This document shows positions 1 to 7,289 of a DNA stretch of 14,943 bases, one piece after another. The stretch is from positions 1-14,943 of the forward strand of contig DUWJ01000268.1 of assembly GCA_012842765.1 (NCBI GenBank). The letters are read 5' to 3'. The stretch is from Bacillota bacterium (lineage in GTDB: Bacteria > Bacillota > DTU025). Below the pieces are notes generated by a model. The model saw only the letters and a program-made list of their open reading frames with translations. It had not been told where the DNA came from and made no database searches. The translations under genes and the position numbers were made by a program. How positions within the stretch are numbered: position 1 is the stretch's first letter; each line of letters opens with the position of its first letter.

Positions 1-39
1 GCCGCAGAACGTTGAACTGAGAAACGGAGGTTTGAGCAA

Positions 40-1317
40 GTGACCTGTCTCGACGACATCTTGGCCGATGGCGCGCTCACCCGCGTCCTCCGATCCTTCA
101 AAGAAGCCACGGGGATAGCGGCGCGCATCGTAAAAGCCACCGGGGCGCCAGCCATAGCCTCCCGGACATGGGAAGACTGCGCCTTCTGCCGCCTGGTCCG
201 TTCCTCCGAGGAAGGCCGTAATCGCTGTTCGAGGTCGTATGCATATGCCGCAAGGCAAGCCGCATACCTCGGAGATCTCTATGTCTTCCAGTGCCATGCC
301 GGGCTCGTCTGCTGGGCCGCGCCGCTGGTGAGCGACGGTACCCTGCTAGGCGCGGTCATCTGCGGGCAGGTCATCATGTGGGAGCCAGACGAATATCTGA
401 TTCGCGATTCCGTCGAACGCCTCCGCGATCTTGATATTCCTCTTCCTCAACTTGAAGCCGCCATTACCCAGCTTGAGCAGGTAACAACCCGCCGCGTCCA
501 GGCCGCTGCGGAACTGCTCTTCGCAGTATCCACTTATATAGTGCGCTCCGAGGACCTAGCACTCGAACAGAGAAACGAGATATACAGGCAACAGCGGCTC
601 CTCGGCGAAGCCATCCAGGAACGCAAGCGCATTGAAGAGCAGTTTTCCATCCGCGGCCTCTATTCGCCTCAGCAAGAAAGGGAGCTCCTATCGGCAGTCC
701 GAAGCGGGCAGCGAACGGAGGCAAAGCGGATGCTCAATGAGATCCTGGCCGATATTTTCCTGAGTCAACCTGACCGCCCGGACATCATCAAAGCCCGTCT
801 CCTCGAACTTGCCGTCTTCCTCGCCCGCGCCGCAGTGGAAGCAGGCGCCGACCCCGAACGAATACTCGGCCTCAACTACCAGTCCATCGGAGATCTGTCC
901 CGTTGCGAGACTTTCGAAGAGGTGTGTTTCTGGATCGTGCGGGTAATGGACGAGTTCATGGATGCCGTCCAAGATACTCCTGATTTGCCCTCAGGGCAAG
1001 TACAGGAGGCCATTAGGTTCATGCAAAGCAACCTCGCTTCCAAACTGTCTTTGGCCGACATAGCATCATCAGTCCATATCAGCCCCTCCCATCTGAGCCA
1101 TCTCTTTAAGGAGGAAACAGGCATGTCGGTAATGGACTGCCTCACAGCCCTCCGCATTAGCGAAGCCAAACACCTCCTGGCCATGCCGCAGCTCACAGTG
1201 GCACAGGTTTCTGCCGCAGTGGGGTTTCAAGACCCCGCCCATTTCAGCCGCTCGTTCAAGCGGATGGAAGGAATCTCGCCAACAGCCTATCGCCAAAGCA
1301 TGATTTCAGCAGGATAA
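40..1317 (+). CDS. PocR-domain sensor / AraC-family transcriptional regulator
   Basis: A 425-residue cytoplasmic regulator. Residues ~10-170 form a PocR sensory domain, recognised by its cysteine pattern: C47 and C50 (CAFC), C63, then C85 in FQCHAGL and C91. PocR domains are thought to bind small hydrocarbon-like ligands and are common on regulators of corrinoid-dependent and propanediol pathways. A charged, probably coiled-coil linker follows (~172-205). Residues ~321-419 are an AraC-type double helix-turn-helix DNA-binding domain (LADIASSVHISPSHLSHLF, then the second helix pair ending GFQDPAHFSRSFKR). The start is GTG, chosen because GGAGG at 26-30 sits 9 bases upstream. It lies 91 bases ahead of a co-directional corrinoid methyltransferase operon, so it most likely activates that operon in response to its substrate (inference). 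The family call is secure; the ligand is unknown. Confidence 0.93.
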   Translation: MTCLDDILADGALTRVLRSFKEATGIAARIVKATGAPAIASRTWEDCAFCRLVRSSEEGRNRCSRSYAYAARQAAYLGDLYVFQCHAGLVCWAAPLVSDGTLLGAVICGQVIMWEPDEYLIRDSVERLRDLDIPLPQLEAAITQLEQVTTRRVQAAAELLFAVSTYIVRSEDLALEQRNEIYRQQRLLGEAIQERKRIEEQFSIRGLYSPQQERELLSAVRSGQRTEAKRMLNEILADIFLSQPDRPDIIKARLLELAVFLARAAVEAGADPERILGLNYQSIGDLSRCETFEEVCFWIVRVMDEFMDAVQDTPDLPSGQVQEAIRFMQSNLASKLSLADIASSVHISPSHLSHLFKEETGMSVMDCLTALRISEAKHLLAMPQLTVAQVSAAVGFQDPAHFSRSFKRMEGISPTAYRQSMISAG

Positions 1318-1408
1318 TCCATGAAACCACAAGACCGTCCATGGACTTCATTTGCCATTCCTCTAAAATGGGAGTTGGTGAACTATCTGACACAAGGGGG
1401 TTAGGGCA

Positions 1409-2044
1409 TTGCATGATTACTTAGAAATGAGAGAAGCTTTGGAAAGTGGAAATGCGCCCAAGGTAAAGGCCCTTGCAGAGCAGGCCCTTGCAGAAGGCCG
1501 AAGCGCAACTGAGATCCTAAACGAAGGATTGATCGCCGCCATGAGTGTGGTTGGCGTCAAGTTCAAGAACAACGAGATTTACGTTCCTGAAGTTATGGTG
1601 GCTGCCAGAGCCATGACCGCAGGTCTCAACGTGATCAGGCCCGTGCTCGTTGAGACCGGGGCGCCGTCTGAGGGCAAAGTCGTAATAGGTACAGTCAAAG
1701 GAGACCTTCATGACATCGGCAAAAATCTGGTCAAGATGATGTTTGAGGGAGCAGGCTTCGAAGTCGTAGATCTTGGGGTCGACGTTTCCGCGGACGCATT
1801 TGTGGACGCAGTCAGAAACGAACGACCTGATATACTAGGGTTGTCAGCCCTGCTGACAACGACTATGCCAGCTATGAAGACCACGATCGATGCGCTGGAG
1901 AAAGCGGGGATCAGGGACCAGGTAAAGGTGATCGTGGGCGGCGCGCCGGTCACAGACCACTATGCCAGGGAGATAAAAGCAGATGGTTACGCAGCAGACG
2001 CAAGCTCGGCAGTGGATCTCGGCCGCCGGCTGATCTCCGCATAG
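1409..2044 (+). CDS. Corrinoid (methyl-carrier) protein, MtbC/MtaC-like
   Basis: A 211-residue cobalamin-binding methyl carrier of the MtaC/MtbC/MtvC type. Residues ~1-85 are the helical cap domain (AEQALAEG, ILNEGLIAAM, NNEIYVPEVM). Residues ~88-211 are the Rossmann-like B12-binding domain with the base-off/His-on signature DLHDIG, in which H101 is the lower cobalt ligand. The SxL segment (GLSALLTTTMPAM) and a VGGAPV turn, both typical of the fold, follow. The protein accepts a methyl group from a substrate-specific transferase and passes it to a second transferase, cycling between Co(I) and methyl-Co(III). The start is TTG, with AAGGGGG at 1394-1400 eight bases upstream. An in-frame ATG at 1427 would remove part of the first cap helix and has no comparable ribosome site. 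The length is normal for the family, and the next gene follows after 12 bases. Confidence 0.95.
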   Translation: MHDYLEMREALESGNAPKVKALAEQALAEGRSATEILNEGLIAAMSVVGVKFKNNEIYVPEVMVAARAMTAGLNVIRPVLVETGAPSEGKVVIGTVKGDLHDIGKNLVKMMFEGAGFEVVDLGVDVSADAFVDAVRNERPDILGLSALLTTTMPAMKTTIDALEKAGIRDQVKVIVGGAPVTDHYAREIKADGYAADASSAVDLGRRLISA

Positions 2045-2056
2045 GGGGACACGATC

Positions 2057-3034
2057 ATGAAACTGATAGAACTGGCAATGTCAGGCAAACGAAGGCTCGT
2101 CGCCCCGCTCTTGGGCTACCCCGGAGCAAAGCTGACTGGCTCCTCACTCAAGCAGAACGAATTCAATCCCGCGCTCCATGCCAAAACCATGGATAGAATC
2201 GCGGCGCGGTTCGCTCCCGACGCAGTTTTCTTCATGATGGACCTGTCGCTTGAAGCAGGCGCGCTTGGTTTGCCGGTGAGATACCCTCTCTACGAGTCGC
2301 CTTCTGTAGAGGAACACCCAATCCGGGAAGTGTCCGACCTTGACGCGCTTCGCGTCCTCGACCCGCTTGACGACGCAAGGCTTGCAGGTTACATCAAGAC
2401 CATGGAGCTGATGAAGAGAAGCATATCCGTGCCGTGTGCGGCTTACGTGGCCGGACCGTTCACCCTGGCGGGATTGCTCATGGGCGCATCCGATATTGCA
2501 ATGGCGACCATCACCGATCCCGAATTGGTCCATGAAATAGTCAGGTTCGCCCAGGACATATGCATCCGCTATTCACGCGCGCTCACCGAGGCGGGAGCAG
2601 ATATGATAGTAGTGCTCGAGCCTACTGCCACATTCCTCTCTCCCCGGTCGTTCGCCACATTCTGCGGCACGTACGTCCGGGAGGTGTTCGAAGCGCCTGG
2701 CATGGCCGACATGATGGTTCTTCACATATGCGGAGACACAACGCACATCCTTCGCGAGATGTGCGCTACCGGAGCCCACGGGCTGAGCCTCGATGCTCCT
2801 GTGAACATGCGTGCAGCTGCAGGCGTTGTAGATCCTGATGTCGTTCTCATCGGGAATGTGGACCCTGTCGGAGTTATGCTGTATCGAGATGCAGCCGGGG
2901 TCGCGCAAGCCGTTCGCGAACTCCTCGATACAATGTCAGGCGTCGAGAACTTCATTTTGAGTACCGGATGCGATCTGCCGTATGAGACGCCCCACGAAAA
3001 CATCGACGCATTCATGAGTGAAGGAAGACGATAA
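2057..3034 (+). CDS. MtaA/MtbA-like zinc methyltransferase (URO-D superfamily)
   Basis: A 325-residue TIM-barrel protein of the uroporphyrinogen decarboxylase superfamily, in the methylcobamide methyltransferase branch. The zinc site typical of MtaA/MtbA is visible: H223 and C225 in LHICGDTTH, and C305 in STGCDLPYETP. In that family the zinc activates a thiol, classically coenzyme M, to receive the methyl group from the corrinoid protein. In a bacterium the acceptor could differ, or the protein could work on another thiol or on the substrate side. Its position directly after the corrinoid protein and 3 bases before the RACo-like activator supports a role in the same methyl-transfer relay. The ATG has AGGGGGAC just upstream (2043-2050). 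The superfamily and zinc ligands are clear, while the acceptor identity is inference. True HemE is unlikely given the HxC...C zinc triad and the context. Confidence 0.9.
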   Translation: MKLIELAMSGKRRLVAPLLGYPGAKLTGSSLKQNEFNPALHAKTMDRIAARFAPDAVFFMMDLSLEAGALGLPVRYPLYESPSVEEHPIREVSDLDALRVLDPLDDARLAGYIKTMELMKRSISVPCAAYVAGPFTLAGLLMGASDIAMATITDPELVHEIVRFAQDICIRYSRALTEAGADMIVVLEPTATFLSPRSFATFCGTYVREVFEAPGMADMMVLHICGDTTHILREMCATGAHGLSLDAPVNMRAAAGVVDPDVVLIGNVDPVGVMLYRDAAGVAQAVRELLDTMSGVENFILSTGCDLPYETPHENIDAFMSEGRR

Positions 3035-3037
3035 GAA

Positions 3038-5008
3038 TTGGCCTCTATTATCCTGTCTACGGAAAAGATGAAGATTCCAGCTAACCCCGGGGATACTATC
3101 TCCTCGGCGCTCGGTCGTGCAGGTGTGCACGTATACGCGCCCTGCGCGGGTCGGGGCGTCTGCGGCAAGTGCAAGGTCGTAGTTGAAGGAGGGCTCGGAA
3201 TATCCGCGCCCACCGAGATCGAGCTCGCGCATCTTTCGGCCAACGAAATCGCCTCAGGCGTGAGGCTCGCCTGCCAGGCTGCTATCTTGGGGGATGCGGA
3301 TGTAACCGTCTTGTCCCGAGTCGCGCCGGGCAATCAAAACGCCTCCATACTGACGGACAGCAAATGGCTGGACAATCAGGTTGAGTCAGCCGATGCGCGC
3401 GTTGAAGCGAAAACCGTATCCATTGACCCTACGTCTTCTGCCCGTTCAGACTGGGAGCGGATCTCACTAGCTTTTGGGTTGCCAAAGTATTGCCAAATCG
3501 CCGACGGGATTTTATCTGAGTGCCCAGAGCCAGCCTCAATCCCGACCCTCAAACTTGCCCAGTCTGTCGGAGAAGCAATGGCCGAAGCCACGAGTCCTGC
3601 TCAGTCGGCAGGCACATCCTCCTCATCCATCGTCCCCTGCGCCGACAACGGCATCGCCCTGACCGGCGTCTTCATCGACGGAAAACTGGCAGATGTTTTC
3701 GCTGCGACAGCCAAGCCAACACGGCGTGGTGAAAGTGGCGGGCGGCATCCTCTCGGCATCGCGCTGGACATCGGCACTACCACCTTAGTGGGGTACTTGG
3801 TGAACTTGGCGACAAACACCGTAATCGGCGTCAAAGGAACCGTCAACCCGCAGACCGCCCACGGCGCCGACCTGATCTCCCGCATCGCCTACTCGCAGTC
3901 GAAAGAGGGGCTTGAGACTTTAAGGCTAGAGGTCATCGAGGCCGTGAACGAGCTTGCCAACGGCCTTTTGGCTGACGCAGACGCGTCGCCTGACGACGTC
4001 TACTTAGTGGGGGCCGTCGGGAACACATGCATGCACCATCTGTTCTGCGGTATCTCCCCGAGTAGGCTGGCAAGGCTTCCTTACGCTCCGGCAGTTCTGG
4101 AATCCGCCCCATGCTCGCCTGCGGAAGTAGGCCTTGCGTGCGCCAATCCCAGAGGCAAGTTCTTCTTTTTGCCCAACATCGCCGGGTTCGTAGGATCCGA
4201 CGCTCTGGCGGTGGCACTCGTTTCAGGCATGAGTGAGAGCTCAGCCCCGACACTTGCTATCGATATAGGCACAAACGGCGAGATCATGCTCGCAGCGAAC
4301 GGAAGAATCCTCGCCTGCTCGACTGCTGCAGGGCCCGCCTTCGAGGGAGTCAACATATCCTGTGGAATGATCGCGGCCCCGGGGGCAATAGACGGTGTGC
4401 GCATGGGCAAAGATGACATCGAGTGCCAAGTAATCGGAGACGCGAGCCCTCGGGGGATATGTGGTTCGGGATTGATAAGCCTCATCGCAGTCCTTCGCGA
4501 AGCCGGGATGATCTCGGAAACAGGGGCTTTCGACCCGGACAGAGTTGATCCGGGAAGTCCTCTTAGAAGCCGCCTTATCAAGGACCAAGCCGGCCTCCAA
4601 TTCGTGTTGGCCAAATCGGGGTCACAAGGCCCAGATGTAGTCCTGACCCAGCGCGATGTGCGCGAGCTGCAGTTGGCCAAGGCCGCCATTAGGGCAGGAG
4701 TCGAAATACTTCTTGCAGAAATCGGGATAGAAGCGGAAGAGCTTTCGCAGATAGTCCTTGCCGGAGCTTTCGGAACCTATCTTGATACCGAAGCCGCCAC
4801 TGCCATCGGTTTGCTTCCTGATGCGGGCGATGCCCGTCTGGTCTCTTTGGGAAACGCCGCAGGCCAAGGCGTAATTTCAGCATTGGTAAGCGCTAAAGCA
4901 TACAGGGAGGCGCAAAACCTGGCAAAAACGATCGAGCATGTGGAACTCGGAGCCAGCCCCCTATTTATGGAGGCATTCACCGACTCCATGCTTCTTTCCA
5001 GAGGATAA
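3038..5008 (+). CDS. RACo-like reductive activator of corrinoid proteins (2Fe-2S + ASKHA ATPase)
   Basis: A 656-residue ATP-dependent reactivator that returns accidentally oxidised Co(II) corrinoid to Co(I). The N-terminal ~95 residues are a plant-type 2Fe-2S ferredoxin domain with C36, C42, C45 and C79 (PCAGRGVCGKC ... ACQA). Residues ~100-235 are linker and middle domain. From ~239 there is an ASKHA-type ATPase domain (DUF4445-like) with two phosphate-binding motifs, DIGTTTL (244-250) and DIGTNGEIML (409-418), then GICGSGL (473-479), LTQRDVRELQLAKAA (536-550) and LAGAFGTYLD (574-583). The length fits the family. The start is TTG, with AAGGA at 3021-3025 inside the end of the previous gene, and only 3 bases separate the stop and this start, so translation is probably coupled. 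An in-frame ATG at 3068 would cut into the first strand of the ferredoxin fold. Confidence 0.95.
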   Translation: MASIILSTEKMKIPANPGDTISSALGRAGVHVYAPCAGRGVCGKCKVVVEGGLGISAPTEIELAHLSANEIASGVRLACQAAILGDADVTVLSRVAPGNQNASILTDSKWLDNQVESADARVEAKTVSIDPTSSARSDWERISLAFGLPKYCQIADGILSECPEPASIPTLKLAQSVGEAMAEATSPAQSAGTSSSSIVPCADNGIALTGVFIDGKLADVFAATAKPTRRGESGGRHPLGIALDIGTTTLVGYLVNLATNTVIGVKGTVNPQTAHGADLISRIAYSQSKEGLETLRLEVIEAVNELANGLLADADASPDDVYLVGAVGNTCMHHLFCGISPSRLARLPYAPAVLESAPCSPAEVGLACANPRGKFFFLPNIAGFVGSDALAVALVSGMSESSAPTLAIDIGTNGEIMLAANGRILACSTAAGPAFEGVNISCGMIAAPGAIDGVRMGKDDIECQVIGDASPRGICGSGLISLIAVLREAGMISETGAFDPDRVDPGSPLRSRLIKDQAGLQFVLAKSGSQGPDVVLTQRDVRELQLAKAAIRAGVEILLAEIGIEAEELSQIVLAGAFGTYLDTEAATAIGLLPDAGDARLVSLGNAAGQGVISALVSAKAYREAQNLAKTIEHVELGASPLFMEAFTDSMLLSRG

Positions 5009-5013
5009 CAGCT

Positions 5014-5050
5014 GGGGCTCAGGGCAGAGCCAAGCGCTCACACGAGCCCC
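5014..5050 (+). other. Intercistronic segment able to form two alternative hairpins
   Basis: In the 68-base gap between the RACo-like gene and the next gene, GGGGCTC (5014-5020) can pair with GAGCCCC (5044-5050). Its GGCTC part can instead pair with GAGCC (5027-5031) over a 6-base loop. The two are mutually exclusive. There is no following run of T, so it is not a classical terminator. It could tune mRNA stability or the ratio of the two proteins, or be chance in GC-rich DNA. Confidence 0.3.
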
Positions 5051-5076
5051 GCAGAACAGACGGAGGCATCGATCGA

Positions 5077-5841
5077 ATGGATGATTTCCTCTTGAAACAG
5101 ACGGTACTGACTTTAAAACCCGAACCGGTTCCTGCGGAGGATGTCCTCAGGTCCTTGGGAATGTCCGACGTAATCGTCAAGCTCGAGGCTGACAACTGCC
5201 TGCCTCCGGATATTAGCAACGATGTCGCCTTGTTAGCCACGCTAGCCGCCATCGATGAGGCTAACAGGGCCGTCATCGACGGCCTCGTCGTCCCGCGCGT
5301 AGTGGCCACGACTCTCCCGATAGCCTCCATAGCCGACAAAGGCATCTTCCTTGACTCAATCGCCGAGAATAGCAGCGCGTTCATCCCCTGCAGTGGCCTG
5401 CTGTTCGAAGGTGCAAGCCATGTGATGCTAGCGATAGCTACCATAGGGCCCCTCCTCGAGCGCCAAGTGAAAGCGGAGTTCGACACTGGCGACCCGCTTG
5501 CGGGAATCGTCCTCGATGCCATGGGGACTATCTCCCTCCAACGCCTTGCATCGCGTATCCGCCAAACCTGCGCCCAGCGCGCAGACGAATGCGGAATGGA
5601 GACAGGTCCTCGTATAGCGCCCGGATGCGAGGCTATGCCTTTAGATGCGCAGTCGGCCCTCTTCTCTCTGCTTGACGCCGACGCCATTGGCGTAACCCTC
5701 AGCGATTCACTCTTGATGACGCCGCTCAAATCGACTTCGTTGGTCTTGCCATTAGGGCCAAGCCTCCCCGACCATCTCACAAGATTCAACATGTGCGATA
5801 CATGTCCTCACAAAAACAGATGCGCAAACATAATCCTTTGA
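5077..5841 (+). CDS. Methionine-synthase activation-domain-like protein (corrinoid reactivation)
   Basis: A 254-residue stand-alone protein resembling the AdoMet-binding activation domain of cobalamin-dependent methionine synthase (MetH). The best match is the segment RIAPGC ... MPLDAQSALFSLLD (179-200) followed by IGVTLSDSLLMTPLKSTS (204-221), which corresponds to the MetH Rxx(P)GY ... IGVxLTES ... P.KS region. In MetH the tyrosine of that motif contacts AdoMet; here C184 stands in its place. The C-terminus carries C240, C243 and C249 (CDTCPHKNRC), a small metal- or cluster-binding pattern often found on these short homologues. It is cytoplasmic, with no signal peptide or membrane helix. The ATG has GGAGG at 5062-5066 ten bases upstream. 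Last in the corrinoid operon, it probably helps reactivate or load the corrinoid protein. That function is inferred from context. Confidence 0.82.
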   Translation: MDDFLLKQTVLTLKPEPVPAEDVLRSLGMSDVIVKLEADNCLPPDISNDVALLATLAAIDEANRAVIDGLVVPRVVATTLPIASIADKGIFLDSIAENSSAFIPCSGLLFEGASHVMLAIATIGPLLERQVKAEFDTGDPLAGIVLDAMGTISLQRLASRIRQTCAQRADECGMETGPRIAPGCEAMPLDAQSALFSLLDADAIGVTLSDSLLMTPLKSTSLVLPLGPSLPDHLTRFNMCDTCPHKNRCANIIL

Positions 5842-5995
5842 TGCTAATTCGAATCAGTGCCGATCAGTGACCTTACCCTATCTCAAATTTTCTCACCTAT
5901 TACCAGCCTGCCCAGGCAGGTGACGACAATTGGACACCCGGTTATCCACAATAAGGCGGCGCCTCTTAAGAACGCTCGGAAACTGGCAAATGTAC

Positions 5996-6739
5996 TTATA
6001 GCGAGAACAGTCTTGCTGCATTCCCCCACATCACTGACTTGAGTTCGCCTTCGTCCAGTTTCGACTCGAGCGCAGCCCTGACCCGGTCCCGCCTGTAGTG
6101 GCATTCCCCGCCAAGCGGAGCGTCTGTCCCCCAAAGAACCCTCTCAGCCCCGATCCGCAAAATCGCATCCTTCACATCTTCAGGCCTAGCCCAGCTTGTA
6201 TCGAGGCAGATGTTAGGGTAGGCCTCAGCCACACGGATGGCTGCTTCCGCAGGTCCAAATAGGTTCATGTGGGCAAGTATGATCCACACATCGGGATTGC
6301 GTTCAGCAAGTGCCATGTAGCGTTCGGGCGCAGAGGACTCGTCAGCAGCACAGTGAAACAGGGCTGGTTTTCCCTCTTGGGCACAGATTCGGAGATACCT
6401 GTCAACCTCGTTCGAATCGGCCCGATACCCTCCTGCAGTCGGATGAAACTTCAGACCGCGAAACCCCAACGCAAAAAGTTGTCGCACTTCACCTACCTTC
6501 GTCACTTCAGGAGTAGTCCACGCAATTGGCACCAACTCCCGATACTCTTCGACCCACTCAGCCAACTCGAAATTAGCCTGCATAGGAGCGTCAACAGCTG
6601 AGATATTCGATACAATCGCGAGATCGACGTCCGCCTCATGCATGCATTTAACGAGCTCGGCAGGGGAATACGAGACATGTTTCTTGTTTATCTGGTCATA
6701 GAATTCGCCGACATGGCAATGGCAATCGCAGACTTTCAT
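5996..6739 (-). CDS. Amidohydrolase-2 family metal-dependent hydrolase
   Basis: A 247-residue TIM-barrel enzyme of the amidohydrolase superfamily (amidohydro_2 / COG2159 type). The metal and catalytic positions are visible in order: H7 and H9 in DCHCH, K97 and H99 in GLKFHP, H129 in LFHCA, H157 in LAHMN, and D206 in WGTDAPLG. Members hydrolyse amides or lactones or decarboxylate small acids, and the substrate cannot be read from sequence. No signal peptide is present, so it is cytoplasmic. The ATG (reverse complement of 6737-6739) is preceded by GGAGGG (reverse complement of 6745-6750) with a 5-base gap. It runs against the corrinoid operon (154 bases between the 3' ends) and diverges from the promoter at 6813. 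Given the neighbouring Gfo/Idh-type dehydrogenase domain, lactone hydrolysis is one possibility, held weakly. Confidence 0.88.
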   Translation of the reverse strand: MKVCDCHCHVGEFYDQINKKHVSYSPAELVKCMHEADVDLAIVSNISAVDAPMQANFELAEWVEEYRELVPIAWTTPEVTKVGEVRQLFALGFRGLKFHPTAGGYRADSNEVDRYLRICAQEGKPALFHCAADESSAPERYMALAERNPDVWIILAHMNLFGPAEAAIRVAEAYPNICLDTSWARPEDVKDAILRIGAERVLWGTDAPLGGECHYRRDRVRAALESKLDEGELKSVMWGNAARLFSL

Positions 6740-6812
6740 ACAATCCCTCCAGTTCAGGCCGCCGTGACAGACATGCCTTTCTATTACAGCCTTCGGGTTT
6801 TCAATGGTACTA

Positions 6813-6841
6813 TTGACATCGAATGGATATGCTAATATTAT
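6813..6841 (+). promoter_or_regulatory. Sigma70/SigA-type promoter of the SBP1 / ThuA-Gfo operon
   Basis: A perfect -35 box TTGACA (6813-6818), a 17-base spacer, then TATTAT (6836-6841) as the -10 box. The predicted transcription start, about 6848, lies inside the operator dyad that follows. The transcript would have a leader of about 440 bases, holding a pseudogene, before SBP1 at 7290. Confidence 0.85.
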
Positions 6842-6843
6842 TA

Positions 6844-6867
6844 TAGTAGTCGTTAGGATGACTACTA
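6844..6867 (+). promoter_or_regulatory. Dyad operator overlapping the transcription start, copy 1
   Basis: A perfect 8-base inverted repeat TAGTAGTC - 8 bases - GACTACTA, two bases downstream of the -10 box. The same dyad with the same loop length occurs at 10460-10483 although the loop sequence differs, which argues for a dimeric repressor site rather than an RNA hairpin. It does not match the LacI or GntR consensus sites I know, and no obvious cognate repressor gene lies in the window. Confidence 0.75.
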
Positions 6868-6943
6868 GGCATCCATGCAGCTTAAATCCGTAGGCGGCAT
6901 AATCCCTGGCTCAAACTCAGGTCCGAGCAAGCGGAATGCTCTC

Positions 6944-7116
6944 ATGCTCCACGGGATCTGTTGTTGCAAAGCCCGATTCGAGCAAGTATATGGATCGGAT
7001 CCACAATGGTTTCAGCTGGGTACCCGACACTAATATACACCTTTCCTTCACTGCTAGCCCTTTTCGGACCGATCCTCAACCGGTGCAATTTCGAGCACGA
7101 CATGAAATCATATCTC
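6944..7116 (+). pseudogene. 5' remnant of a URO-D-family gene (relative of 10549-11646)
   Basis: This stretch aligns to the first 61 codons of the URO-D gene at 10549. It begins with the same leader (CAAGCGG ... CATG) and encodes MLHGICCCK against MFHDISYYK. One extra base near 6971 shifts the frame, after which KPDSSKYMDRIHNGFSWVP matches KPDLHDCINRVRDFFSLEP. A net loss of 11 bases near 7028 shifts it again, into LIYTFPSLLALFGPIL and FEHDMKSYL, which match LIYTFPSVLTLRGPAL and FEHDMQSYL. The match stops at about 7116, where sequence of a different gene begins. Two frameshifts plus truncation make it non-functional. It sits at the same position after the duplicated promoter as the intact gene does in region 4. 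Confidence 0.88.
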
Positions 7117-7183
7117 AACTCATCATCCTGTTTTTGTCGACCGAAAACACATTGTCTCCGTTCTCATGCGGGGCGCAATCTGA
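7117..7183 (+). pseudogene. 3' remnant of a malG-like permease gene fused to the URO-D remnant
   Basis: Directly after the URO-D remnant, one frame reads LIILFLSTE, matching IVIVFLSAE at residues 267-275 of the MalG-like protein at 13143. After a one-base deletion (the second codon of gaaaac relative to gagaaatac) the reading becomes KHIVSVLMRGAI-stop against KYIVSGLTRGAIK-stop. The TGA is at 7181-7183. The intact counterpart is about 13941-14009. The rest of the URO-D gene, all of malF and most of malG are missing between the two remnants, which corresponds to a deletion of about 3.2 kb relative to region 4. Confidence 0.85.
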
Positions 7184-7289
7184 TAAAGCCAATTTGTTGC
7201 TGCGAGCAAGCCATACTGGCGCACTTGCCACCCACGGGCGTGGTTACGAGTTTCACTCAATACTGAAACCACAGAGGAGGAAAGTTAGC

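Larger units (their letters stand above)
6811..6868 (+). repeat. Promoter-operator repeat, copy 1
   Basis: This 58-base segment matches 10427-10484 without gaps at 44 of 58 positions by eye. Conservation is concentrated at the -35 box, in an identical 16-base block covering the -10 box and left operator arm, and at the right operator arm. The spacer and dyad loop have drifted. That pattern implies both functional elements are under selection in each copy. Confidence 0.9.

Noticed and set aside
1337..1346. Perfect 10-base palindrome GTCCATGGAC before the corrinoid operon as the PocR-AraC regulator site
   Set aside because: AraC-type regulators usually bind direct repeats, the palindrome is short, and I see no second copy or clear promoter boxes beside it.
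4081..4689. 202-codon minus-strand open frame, and similar ones at 2722-3333 and 14039-14527
   Set aside because: Antisense to the RACo-like gene, to the MtaA-like/RACo-like junction, and to the SBP2 start respectively; no domain is recognisable.
5019..5792. 257-codon open frame on the minus strand
   Set aside because: It is antisense to the MetH-activation-like gene, which has clear motifs and a ribosome site. The reverse translation shows no recognisable family and is an artefact of GC-rich codons.
5907..5920. CCTGCC-CA-GGCAGG inverted repeat between the convergent genes, as a bidirectional terminator
   Set aside because: The stem is short and neither side has a run of T, so I cannot support a terminator call.
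6936..7289. Open frame continuing upstream of SBP1 as a 118-residue N-terminal extension
   Set aside because: The signal peptide and a strong GGAGG site place the true start at 7290. The upstream sequence is explained by URO-D and malG remnants in several frames.
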